Source: Gnetum montanum (Eukaryota > Streptophyta > Gnetopsida > Gnetales > Gnetaceae). From it: a stretch of DNA of 64,000 nucleotides. The notes beneath the pieces were generated by a model. That model made no database searches, had not been told where the DNA came from, and was given only the letters and a program-made list of their open reading frames with translations. How positions within the stretch are numbered: position 1 is the first letter of the stretch; every line of letters starts with the position of its first letter. Positions 44,887-56,049 of the stretch are shown here, piece after piece. The stretch covers positions 802,102 through 866,101 of the forward strand of contig MNCI01034266.1 of assembly GCA_015680685.1 (NCBI GenBank), in the 5' to 3' direction. A program made the translations under genes and the position numbers.

Positions 44887-47800
44887 TGTGACATCTAGAT
44901 TATTAAGCATTAATCATAGGACATTATCTTCCCACTTGGACCAGTGGTACTTCTTCACATATGGTTTAGTCCAAAGTGAGGTATATGATAATTGATGTTG
45001 TTTAAACTTTAATACTCCTAGTTGTGAATATGATGGAAGTTGAGAATAGAAATGTAAATCTAAGTAATGATGGTAATGTAAATCTACTCTAGCCTAGAGT
45101 GATGAGCATCTAGTCCTAGCTTATCATCAATGCCTCGGGCTCATGTAAATGTTACTAGGTTATCAAGCATTATGCTATTTGGTGAACCAAGCTATAACAC
45201 TACTAGGATTACCAAATGATTACACTTAAATGCTCAAAACTAGTCATACTCATTCCACTTTACTAATGAACAAGAAAGTAAAGTACTTGGAAATGTAAGT
45301 GAATAAACTAAGAAAATAGTAAAAAATATGCTAAGTAAAATAATAAAACTAAGTGCATGCTACAATGATGAAAAGAAATCTCAATCTTTATTTCTAGACA
45401 TGAATTGTACCCAAGTACACTTCACTCAAATAAAAATTTCATACAACTTCTCAACACCACATTGTAGACATTCACTCTATCACTAAAAGTATGAAACAAA
45501 AATTCAAGAATGTACCTAAGGATGGAATGAAACTTATCTGGATTCATGCAGCCAAGTGTTGTATTTATAGGCTATACACATCCCATGGTATCAAATTCAT
45601 GATGTTGTAGCTAGTGCTATGATATTGAAGTTACAATATCAAAGCTACAATATCATACATCCAATATCATAATCCTTAAGAAATTAAATTTATCATACCC
45701 TCACAACTAACTAAAAACTCATCCTCTAGTTAAAACAAAATGAGAATATAGTTCCTTACAAAATTGAGAGGTAGATTTACATGACACTTTATGCTGCAAT
45801 GGTGTTTTACAAAAATGACATAAAACATGATAGGATAACTTTGACAAAACAGAAAACTTAATGAAGCTCAATGTAGCCTATGTAGTTCTTGGTGGTGGTG
45901 GCTCCTCCATCAATTACTTTTCCTTATCATCAAACTTATGAAATCTATATATGTTTAGGAGTGCCTAAAGTTTCTCCTCCTCCATTCTTGGATCATGTAT
46001 CATCCATGTGTGTTGTGCATTGTGTGATAGAGTGGGTACATCCCATGGACATGGTAGCTACAAGAACATTGGATTAGCTTTGGTGTACCATGCTACAAAC
46101 TATCTCCTCTCTTCTTGAAATGTCCTAGCCTTTTCTTGTAATTCATGGTAATTAGATAATATTTTGGCTTTGCTACTACATCTTTTTTCCCCTAATAGCC
46201 AACCTTTACTACTTCTAGCTCAAATTTTGTTACCTAAAGTTTCTATAAGGCATATTTCTGATCTACAAACTCCTTCTCACATAGTGCATATGTGGCTACC
46301 ACTAGCTATTCCAAATCATTTCTAGCCCTACCTTCTATTAACATGGCCAAGTTAGCATCATGAAGGTTAGCTAACCCCATGTACTCTTTCAAATCCTCTA
46401 TATGCAGGTCTTTATTCTTAACTTTTGCTTGGTGGGTGTTGGAATAACTATCCAAGATATGGCATTGATTTTGGCCTTCTCCATCTAGAGCTCTTTCCCA
46501 TTGATCTATTTATACATCCCCACCTAATCATGAAAGCATTTCTTAAGCAGTTCATGCTTCTTAGCTTTGTTCTACCATGCACTAACTCAATAGATTATTT
46601 TTTCCTAATCATGCATACCTCCTTCATTGAGAGGGTTCTATTATTTTTTGCTAAGTGGCTCATGTCTAGGTTAACCCTCATCAATTTCTCTCTCAACTAA
46701 TGGATGCTTTCTTCTAGGATGTTATTTTACTTTTCAATGTTGATTAACCTACTATTATCAGTAGAAACTTGTTTATTCTCTTCTTGTGTTGTAGTGAGTG
46801 ACTTAGCATGTGCACACATTTGTGCTTCTAGTACGTAGGCATTTCACATAGCTTTCTCTTTTTTGTTTTCCATCTACTTACTTTGCTCAATCAAGTGACT
46901 AATTTGCTTTGTTCTAAATTGCTCCAACTAGTTAGGTGTAATGAATTGAGGTGGGTCTCTATGTTCCACCCTTCAGGTTGTGAGCTCTTCTTGAAATCTT
47001 AGAATTTGAGCTTCTACATGCTCCACCCTAGTCGTTTCCATGACCAACTTGTCTTTGGTTATGATCAGCTCTGACTACACTATAATGACATCACCTAGGA
47101 TGTCAAAAAGTATTATTATCACCTATCTAGTCTACAACAGTAACTCTAGCACATCTTCATGATCCACAGGAATCATTAAGGTTCCAGCTATCATCTAAGC
47201 ATCTTTGGCTCTAGTTAGATCCACTGGTGGCACATTAGGTACATTGAAGGATTTTTTAGTATGATCCATGATCACTTTTATGGCTCCCGCTACATCCTAA
47301 TGCTACATTATCATAACTATGGCTTCTCCTCTAGTTTCTAACACCACTTGGAATGATGTAGTGTTACCAAAGATTTATTGTGACCATTAGGCTTCTCCAC
47401 TTGAATGTAATGAGATTTGTCCACTTACAAGATCTACAAAAACTATGGGCTAGATGGCACTATTGATAACTCTATAAAGATTGAACTCCTTCCTTGTTCT
47501 CCAACTATTAGTTTCTACAATTTGTTCCAAATGACTCATTGATCATCTATAGTCCTATGGCAATGGTAGTGGGATTTGCTATTTTTACTATTCTTGTTGT
47601 TTCTGACCAATTGGGCCCACTTACTATTGTTGTTTAGTCTATGTGGTTTTTCCATCTTCTATTTCTTCCTCCACATGATCTTTCTTTGATGGTGTAGGTT
47701 TAAGCATCTCAACATATGATGCATTCTATTCCTTCCTAAGGATTTCATTAGTATATCCCAAGATACCAACACATTTACATAGCTTTGGGATTAGGCAAGG

Positions 47801-49054
47801 GAATTGAAGTGTTAGTTTCCATTTCTTCTTCTCCTTGAACTACCTTTAAATGTCCATAAAATAAAGTTGTGTGAGATTGTCATTGTACTTTAACATTAGG
47901 ATCGTAGTTCCTTTGGCTACATAGCTGGACAATCTATTTAGTCTCTTAGTGGAAAATAAGTGATATGTGCCAATTTTAAAATAATTCTTTTCTCCAAAGT
48001 TAATTCATTATATTCCTTATCTTCTTTATTATATACTCTTCCCAACCACAATTTTCTAGTTTCTATGCCAAATCTAGTGGATAGATGTGCCAACCTTGCC
48101 TCTTCATTGGGCACATTTAGAGCTTCTACTATTGCCTTGATCAAATAAGAACTAGAGACTCTCTCTATGTTAACTATATCATCTTCTACCTTGTTATGCC
48201 AAAATTGGTAGGTCTTCCAAAAATACCATTCTCCACTATTTGATAGGATGGGCCATAGTAGTGAAGCTTAAAGTTGTGTCCTCACTGCTTTTGGAACAAA
48301 CTCAAGAAATCGACCAAATTTCATTTCCACAATCATTATGATTAGGAGTGATTTCTCCAGGATGGCTTGGAGGCATTTTATTAACAACGTGAAGCATTGT
48401 CCTTATTCTTGTGGTCCTTCTATCTCTAGTTGGGCCAATTGTCCTATAGTAGGGGTTTCTTCATGGATACTAAAGAATTAAGCCTTCTACTCTGCATTTT
48501 CTACTTGGGATTCTTGTTCCCCCATTTGGCCTCTCCCATGACCTCTTTATCTTTGACTTGCTAGTTGTGGAAGTTCACCTTGTGCTCCTCTCTTTGAGAT
48601 CATTTGCAATCCATCAAGGGTTTTGAGTTACTAAAGTGTTCTCATAAATTCTTAATAGTTATATACCTTACTCATACCCTTAGTTACATTAATTGTTTAG
48701 TTCATTATGATTACAAAGTTACTCATACCATACTACAATAGTGTTATCACTTGATTCACTTAATAGTGGTACACTTGGGAACCCCAGTGATGACTACATG
48801 AGTCTAAGGCATGTACAGTAAATCAAGACCAAATATCCATTTCCATAGGATAGAATAGAATTATTTACTATTTTCCTTAGAATTGGAAACTATTTTCATT
48901 TTACCATGTATGCTAGAAGCTAGATGGCCAAATAACATCAACATATCATATACCTACATACCCATAGATTTCACTAGCTCATATGGGAAGACAACAGTCT
49001 AAAACTTTAATCAATTACTAGCATATTCAAATTGCCTCATCCATGGATTATGAT
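44887..49054 (-). mobile_element. Element E1: ~4.2-kb element inserted in the protease of Z
   Basis: The protease of Z is cut here. CTAGT at 44882-44886 and again at 49055-49059 may be the target duplication. At the left end an LTR-like part (44887 to about 45710) contains a minus-strand TATA (45561-45570) and a TACAATATCAT cluster (45630-45675). To the right one long, broken ORF follows. E2 (55842-59620) is a second copy. No RT or integrase is seen, so E is a non-autonomous element. The 5' LTR is not clearly seen on the right and may be lost. Confidence 0.55.
45890..48620 (-). pseudogene. ORF of E1: RGRG N-terminus, plant transposon-protein-like middle, coiled coil
   Basis: From 48610 leftward: LQMISKRGAQGELPQLASQR followed by RGHGRG, a basic glycine-arginine start. 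At 48144-47938 an open stretch reads LSTRFGIETRKLWLGRVYNK and LTLEKRIILKLAHITYFPLR. The wider region resembles the putative plant transposon protein domain (Transposase_32) often found in plant retroelement polyproteins; this match is by memory of the family and is weak. From about 47020 to 46560 the frame is rich in E, Q, K and L (for example QEENKQVSTDNSRL), consistent with a long coiled coil. Many stops. Confidence 0.5.
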
Positions 49055-49059
49055 CTAGT

Positions 49060-49720
49060 TGTACGTGAACACATGTGACTTGTATGATTTGGTGTTGCAT
49101 TACTCCACCATTCATCAATCATCATTTGCATCTTTAGCTTTCTCCTCTCCCACTAGCTGCTTAACTTCATTGTTGGGTGTTTCTTCCTAAAACTCCACTG
49201 TAAAACCCCTACTCTATATCTATGGTGTTGACTCCAAGGGAAACAATGTTATCACCATGAATGAAAATTTCACCTCTCTTGTAAGGAAGGTGAATCTCTT
49301 GATGGATGGATGAAGATACTGCTCACAATTGAGCCAACCAAGATCTTCCTAGGATGTGGTTGAATCCTAGTATTTCCTTCATCACCAAGAAATCTACAAT
49401 TTTGGGAAATTGCTTCTTTACCACAAATTCTAAGGAGATTTACCCCTTCATAGCAACTCATTATTTATTAACTGACTTAAGAGCTATGGTTTCTGTATGT
49501 TATATCTGCTCCATGAGGCTTAGGATCTCAACAATAGTGCATGGGATAATGTTAGTTATAGATCCATCATCTACGTTCACTCGCTGCACCTTATATTAGC
49601 CTAACCGTATGATGATAAAAAGAGGATCCCTAGTTACCTCATCATTTTGTATACTTGTCTTGATTTCACTATCATAAAACACTAGCGATGTTTACTTCTT
49701 CTCCCTTGGTGAAGAACAAA
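49060..49720 (-). pseudogene. Aspartic protease of element Z, decayed
   Basis: It matches the I protease base for base over long stretches (compare 49250-49600 with 18500-18840). The GFN-LGRPW region is seen as a frame-broken equivalent near 49380-49310 and YKRGEIFIHGDN at about 49285-49250. The open frame 49461-49270 is out of register with the true one. E1 separates it from its tail at 44680-44886. Confidence 0.7.
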
Positions 49721-52622
49721 TCATCACGACATTAATGGATTTTTTGCTAGTAGGGATGTCCTCACTGATAGGAATGGAAGTCAACATTTTAACTAACACC
49801 TCATGATGTGTAAAAAAAGTCATAATATGGTTGTATAGGCTTAAGGTTATGTTCTTCTATTTGATAAACTACTTGACTTGCTCCATTGCATTGAGGAATC
49901 TTTTATAATTAGTCATTGGCTTCTTACCCCAATTTTTTTTTACATCCTCCATGTGCCTTAAAATGTGTACTTCAACCTTGGGTTGTTGTGGATTTTCCTC
50001 TTTATTCTTCTCCTAGCCCTTAGGGTTCTTCCATGGTTTTCTTATAGAAGCATATTGGATTATTGTAGTCATGGATACTAAGTATATAGGAGAGGGCTTC
50101 AGTGGGCCCACATCCTTCCATGATTGGCTTGCTTATCATCCTTATTGTTGGACTTCTACTTAGGCTTCTTCATCTACTTAGTTAAGGTCTTTTAGTAGTT
50201 ATTGGTTTTTTGGGAGGAAGAAGTTGTAGCATTGGCCACCATAGCAAGTTGTTGTTCAATTGTATGGGCAAGCTAGGTTGTAGTGGACTAGGGAACCCTA
50301 AAGATAAAAGGCTCCCTTAGAGGCATTCATGATGGTACTCTCACAAAAAAAGGGGATCTTGAACTAGTAAAAGATGAAGAGCTCCTTTCATCATAAGGGG
50401 GTACACAAATCATGAATGGTTCCCTTGCAGGTCTTTAATTTTCATCAATGTTGAACACCAATATCATGTATGCACTATTATTGTCATTCAATGTGTCCTT
50501 GTACACTTTCATTAATTGATTTTTCAATTAAACAGGATTAGACGATTCATGAATCAACTCATCCTTGTCTATCATCTTTTTCAAGTCATTTTTCAACATG
50601 AGACAAAATTCAGTGTCATGACTAGTTAATTGATGGTAGTGGTAAAAGCCATCAAGTTTGAAATACCTAGGCAACTAAGGATCATCCTTGATTGCTCGAG
50701 TGAAATCCTTGGCAATCTGACATAGAATTTAATGTTTTTTATGAGTAGCTTTAGACATCTGCTTGTATTGGATCCTTCAACTCTTCAATAGTTGATCTAA
50801 GAGTTTGCATGGCTTCAGAGGACCAATAGTGTATTTTGTCCTATCCTTCTACTCAAAGTTTTGTTTAGTTATGGTCGATGTAGTGCCCTAGAGGTTGATG
50901 GTTGGTTATCTCAATTATTAGCAAGGGCTTTGGGTGGGTTGGCCTTTAGTCCCAAGTTAGTTGTTCTAGCTTCTTTAGTTATGATTGCCATCATCACATT
51001 GTTCTACTTGCCCCTCTCCTTGTTTCTTCATGCAAGTTGATTTTTTTATGCCACGTATGTAGGGTCATGACTAGCCTCCACATCATCCTCTATGTTTTTC
51101 ATCTAAGAGAAGGATTGACTGAGTGACCGTGAGTTAAGGCACTATAGCTTAGATTTAATAAAATCATTGACCATCCCCTTAAATATAGCCAAAAGGTTGA
51201 TTTCAGCTATAGGATTTGGTAACTCATTTAGTAAACCATTCCACCATTGGATGAACTTCTAAAATAGTTTAAGGAACCCCTACTTAATCTTCATCAGCTA
51301 TTCAAGCATAATGTTAGGCTTCAAGTTATACTTCAAGTGGTTAACAAATTGGGCTATCAAGTCCTCAAGAGAGGATATAGATCCTCTAGGTAGTACATGG
51401 TACTAGTCAAGTGCTTTCCTAGTCAAGGACATAGGGAAAATTCTCATTACAATGTATGAACATGGTTACAACAACAAGCACCTAGAGAAAAAGGCAATTA
51501 GATGGGCATTTAGATCACCTTCATCATTTTACTTAGTGAACTAAGGCATAGGGACACTAGGGAGAAGAGTTAGTGATGGAAGAAAGGGACTAATGGGATT
51601 GTCTTGATAAAAGTTCATTTTCTTCATGTTTTGTGAAGAGGAGGCCTTAAGATTTTGTAACTTTTTAGTCATGTCCTGGATCATCTAAAAGGCCTAATCT
51701 AGTCCTTGGGATGCTCCTATTCATTGTGGAGTTTGGAAAAATGGTTGTGCTATCTATTGGGAGGCCTAGGGCCTTACTATCAGCTATAAAACAGAAAGGA
51801 GAGGTTGTGCTATTACTATGATAGGTAGACCAAATAAGGAGAAAGATGTTTCTATTAGTATTTAAGGCACAAATGGAGCAAAGGGAGTATGTGACCTCTC
51901 GGTTGCTTGGGGTCCCATGGTGGATCCCATCTAATTAATCAATGGGTTGGTGATGGAAACAACCACCAAAAAAGGTCATATGTATTGTGGCTAAATGGTG
52001 AAAGGTATGGATAAATGAAACATGATTGACTATGGCATTGATTATGTTTGGTGTGCAACAATGACTAGTATGGGATTGAACATGGTTGGGTAAGGTGGGG
52101 ACTAAGGTGGTGGGACATGCTCTATGAAAGAGATGAAGGGGGTGGAGGTAGACCCTATTTTCTTAGGTGTGGCTTATTGGAAAAGCACATCCAAGATGTT
52201 TTTAGGCTTAGATTTTGCCCTAAATTTGTCTCCCTCCTCTTGCTGTCCATCTAAGGTAGCCTTCTGGTCCTCCTCATCCATCTCAATTAGGTGAGCTAAG
52301 ATGCTAGCATAAATGTCAATGAGGGATATTTGGTCATATAGGGAGGAAATATACTCCTTCCCACTACAATGTATAAGCTCAAACTCCCTCTTGGCTTCTA
52401 CTTCCATTCATGAAATCATCACGTCAATATGGATATTGGCACAAATAAAGTTATAGTGCTCTTCATTTATTATCGAGAACCTAGAACTTTACTCCCTAAG
52501 TCTCAAAGACTATCTACATTTTCCTACAATGGGCTCCTCAGGATCATATATTCTCATAGCTTGTTGGTTGGACCAAATATCAATGAAATCAAAGGGTAGC
52601 TTGGAGAAATGATGGAAAGACA
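49721..52622 (-). pseudogene. gag and gag-PR linker of element Z, decayed
   Basis: ATG at 52622 starts MSFHHFSKLPFDFIDIWSNQ. NEEHYNFICANIHIDVM (near 52465) matches O. 52407-52174 is open: MEVEAKREFELIHCSGKEYI through an acidic stretch. FTK-stop-NDEGDLNAHLIAFF near 51535-51480 is the capsid entry. GFYHYHQLTSHDTEFCLMLK and MIDKDELIHES (about 50660-50545) are the C/H motif, with one cysteine kept. Proline-rich repeats PFMICVPP, PFFVRVPS and PFIFRVP lie at 50420-50290. The homolog in I is 19440-21610. Confidence 0.8.
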
Positions 52623-53304
52623 TGATACTAAAATGGCTTAACAAGATTACAAAAGGTTGAATAAAAAGGTAAATACTAGTAAGTGGAATTTGTAGAAGAC
52701 TAGAAAAGGCAAAAATGGCTGAAAATGGGTAACTTACTATAAATAGTAAGTGGCTTTCAAATGGGGTATACCCATCTACTATAAATGATAAGAGGTGGTA
52801 TCAAACTCCACCCACTCTTGGCTTCCTAGCTACACTTATGCTAAGATGTAGCAAGGAGGGAAAGAAAGGAGGTAAGACAGAAAGATCTTATACCTTTCTT
52901 AGCAACGTTGGAGTAGATAGAGGGGTTGACAACCAAAATGAAAAGTTTGAATTTTCCAAAAGAAATGTTTTGGCAAGTTTCTAATTTTCACCACAATGGG
53001 GATGGGGATTTAGGTGGTAGAACCACCAATGTTGGCCTTGATAAAACATGTGGGAACAAACAAGGATAATAGTTGAAGCTGGAAATCAATGTTGGCTTTG
53101 GATTTCATAGCAACTACTATGAAAATTCCAAAAGAATACAAACACCTACAACTTTCATGCTTGGTTTCATTCATATCAGGTATGAGTGGAAAATTTGGCA
53201 TTTGAATGCTTTAAATGTTTTGATGTCAAAATTATAGATGTTTAAAATAAAAGGCAATGTTGCCAATAGGGCAAACTGATTTAGATGTAGAAATTGGCTA
53301 GAGG
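52623..53304 (-). other. Leader of element Z
   Basis: Non-coding, about 680 bases between gag and the primer-binding site, with GTAAGTGG-containing repeats at 52675-52800. It is comparable to the leader of O (4310-4660). The minus-strand open frame at 53201-53010 has no motif. Confidence 0.5.
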
Positions 53305-53321
53305 CCTTTGTTCTAGTGCCA
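53305..53321 (-). other. Primer-binding site of element Z
   Basis: The minus strand reads TGGCACTAGAACAAAGG, the core shared with O, I and G. Confidence 0.65.
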
Positions 53322-53325
53322 CAAA

Positions 53326-54149
53326 AGCTATAGCAACTAAAAAATTCAATCACTAGAACACCAAAAATTTTAGCTAAAATAACTTTCACATTGAATCCCC
53401 AAGAACTGCAAAAAATGGAATTCATAGTACCCTGAATGGTCTAGCAAATAACCCAAAAACTTAGAGGATAAAACAAGGTAATAAGAATGAAAATATGATT
53501 GCAAATATGAAAAATTGAATGCACTAAAAATAAATAACAAATATAATTCACACATAAATCAAAACTATGAACTTTATTTCCCAAAAAATATAAAGCAATT
53601 TTATAGATTATGTACAAAAATATGCTTGAGAGCATAACAAGGGGGTTCACTTGGGTGGGGCTTCAAAGTTGATTGAAGTTGATGTGATTAGCTCCATGAT
53701 CTAGATGTTCTACCACTTTTGATGCTATCGAACCTCTCCTACTTTCACAGATCTACAACACTAGTTGTGTTTGGGGGATGAGAAAGATGAGGGATTTTGG
53801 GCAGCCAATGTAAGTAATGTTGGAAGTTGTTGTTCTCAAATGCTTAGTGTAGACACCCAAGATATGACAAATTTCAAGGGGTATACAGGGGGTAATAAGG
53901 CCACAAAGGTTCCATGTTGGAATGCTCCAAGAAGTAGTGTGACTAAAAGTATGCAAGTGCACTTAGATGTCAAGATGCTTAGAATGTCAAGTGGGTATGG
54001 CTATAAAAATTGTGAAACCTGTAAATGGTGTTGGATGCTTGATTTTATAGGATTTTGGGCCTTCAATCTTGCTACAACTTTGGTAAAAATTGCTACAAGG
54101 TAAGCTAAAAAATTACTACAAATTGGTTGTAACTTGTACTGACCTAAAT
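53326..54149 (-). repeat. Part of the 5' LTR of element Z
   Basis: It aligns with the left half of 14761-16363: AGAACACCAAAAATTTTAGC against GGAACACCAAGAGGTCCATG, and CCCTGAATGGTCTAGC against CCCTAAATAGTCTAGT. A minus-strand TATA-like TTTTATAG at 54043-54050 lies about 720 bases from the LTR end, the same distance as in I. The U3 half is missing: LTR F begins at 54150. The overlapping open frames here (53010-54103) are shadows. Confidence 0.65.
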
Positions 54150-54703
54150 TGTCGGTGTAAGGCTGGAAGGAAAACAAACACCGAGAGATCGTCGGGCAGC
54201 CACAGCTGACCCTGCCTTCGCTTGAGGGCAAGCTGGAAAAGGGAACGAAGGCAGAGTGCCTTGGATGGTTTGCACGCAAATCAACCAAGGACTTTCCCGA
54301 GCGTAAGCTACGGCTAGCGCTGGGGTTATTGTAAACAGGATGTAAATGGAATGTAAACAATGATACAAAATGTAAATAAAGCGTACTGAATTATGAATAA
54401 AGCATAAACAAAGTTATATTTCTAAAGCATAAACATAACTAAACAATGTAAATGGGAGGCAATAATGAAACTATATTATTATTGTTTTAAAAAAATGTGC
54501 ACTGGTCAAAGCATAGTTGCACAAGTGTGGATGGCAAGTCAAGCGCCTAGCCCCGAAAAGATATGACACGATGATGTGATGATGAAATGGGATGAACGTG
54601 AGAAGAACTTGGAAGCCAACAATCGGATGTGCTTAGCGCCCAAGGATTGCAAGTTCTGTCCTCCTTCAAAATTTCCAATTTCTCCAATCTTTGCCTCTTC
54701 CAA

Positions 54704-54780
54704 TCTTCTTCTTCTTCTTCTCCTTTCTCTCTTGCTGCTTTTGCTTTTGCTTCTCTTGCCTCCCCCTAGTTTGTGTGAAG
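54704..54780. repeat. (CTT)n and CT-rich tract in LTR F
   Basis: CTTCTTCTTCTTCTTCT at 54704-54722 is followed by a pyrimidine-rich tract to 54770. It lies just downstream of the TATA on the minus strand, where it reads as a purine-rich leader. Confidence 0.8.
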
Positions 54781-55145
54781 TGATAGGGTATTTATAGTGT
54801 TGGGCTAGGGTTTAGCTAGGGTTTCGCTAGGGTTTGCCTTGACCAGGTTCAATGTATTTTACAACTTGTGGGTCATTCGAGCCCATAAAAATACAAATAA
54901 TTAGAAAAACAAGCCCTTCAGCGATACAATTTTAGAAAATTTGAAAAGATTAGGTCCAGCGGTGGCTCCCTTAAAAATAAATTATTATTATTTTTTTTCT
55001 ACATTAGTGGCTGGGAAATTGGAATTTTCCATTGTTTGGTGAAAAAAAATTTTAATCATCGGGGAAAGGACAGTAGCTGGTGATGCCTGCAATGACAGCA
55101 TCGGTGGTAGGCAGCAAGATGCATAGCAGGAGCAGAAACATTAGC

Positions 55146-55241
55146 GCAGTAGGAGCAGGAGACAGCGATGCAGCAGGAGTAGGAGATAGTGACGCAGCAG
55201 GAGCAGGAGATAGCAACGCAGTAGGAGTAGGAGACAGCGAT
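55146..55241. repeat. 24-bp minisatellite, four units, in U3 of LTR F
   Basis: Units begin at 55146, 55170, 55194 and 55218, of the form GCAGYAGGAGYAGGAGAYAG. Looser GCGGCAGCGGCAA-type repeats continue to about 55500. Because 24 is a multiple of three, long open frames arise in several phases (for example 155 and 141 residues on the minus strand). I judge none to be real. Confidence 0.9.
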
Positions 55242-56049
55242 GTGGCAGGGCAAGAGTGGTAGGCACAGTAGCGCAGGAGTGGCAAGCACAGTGAGATGCG
55301 GTGGTGGGAGCATAGAAGGTGGTGGCACGGTAGAAACAGCAATGTAGAAGGCAAAAATAGTGACGTGGTGGGTAGCACAGAAACAACAACGTGGTAGCCA
55401 CAGAATCAGTAATGCGACAGCGGCGGAACAGCAACGTGGCAGCGGCAACCGGAGCAGCGACGCGGCAGCGGCAATGCAGAAACAGCGACGTGGCAGGTAG
55501 TGTAGGAATTGCCCCACATGCATGCATTTCCAATGTAGAAAGTGCTATTCCCCTCATAAAACCCATCAGATTACCATTTTTGGCATCTCAAAAGGCATTT
55601 TTAATGTGTCCCCCTTCCCCTCCAAAGCCTAAATATAGATATTACATGACTTATTCCACTTGGGGGATGTGGCTTTGATCACTTATGAGGCATTTTTTGG
55701 CCCAAAAAGTATGAGATACATAAGATTTCCCCTCATGGATTACTGTCTTTAAATTTACAATGAACTTTTACTTGGGGTTTCATGGGGTGAAGGCTACATG
55801 ACAAAAAATGATTACAACATGTAGATTTTGGTGGTGTTTTAGTATTAACAACAGTGTTGATATGATATCATAATGCATCAAAATTTGGATTTATCGTACC
55901 CCCATGACTAACTGGAAACTCATTCTCAAGTTAAAACAAATGAGGATAGAGTCCCTTAAAAAATTGGGAGGTAGATTCGACTATACATGACTAATAGACT
56001 ATTTATAGGACTTTGAATGTTGTAGTGATGTTTGTACAAAATTTGAGAC

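Larger units (their letters stand above)
54150..55841 (-). repeat. LTR F: CpG-rich, younger-looking LTR of the O/I/Z family
   Basis: The left end, TGTCGGTGTAAGG through AACACCGAGAGATCGTCGGG, aligns with the left end of the I 3' LTR (TGGGATGC to AACACCAAGAGG). The stretch CTTGAGGGCAAGCTGG aligns with GTGAGGGCCATGCTGG. The right end GGTGGTGTTTTA matches the reversed LTR start. About 14 CpGs lie in the first 180 bases, against two in the equivalent part of I. The TATA is at 54788-54797. No internal region is attached, so it may be a solo LTR. Target duplications were not clear. Confidence 0.75.

Noticed and set aside
55056-55566. Overlapping open frames of 155 and 141 residues on the minus strand and 95 on the plus strand, rich in L, H, A and P
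   Set aside because: They come from a 24-bp minisatellite and related GC-rich repeats in LTR F; the unit length is a multiple of three, which opens several frames at once.
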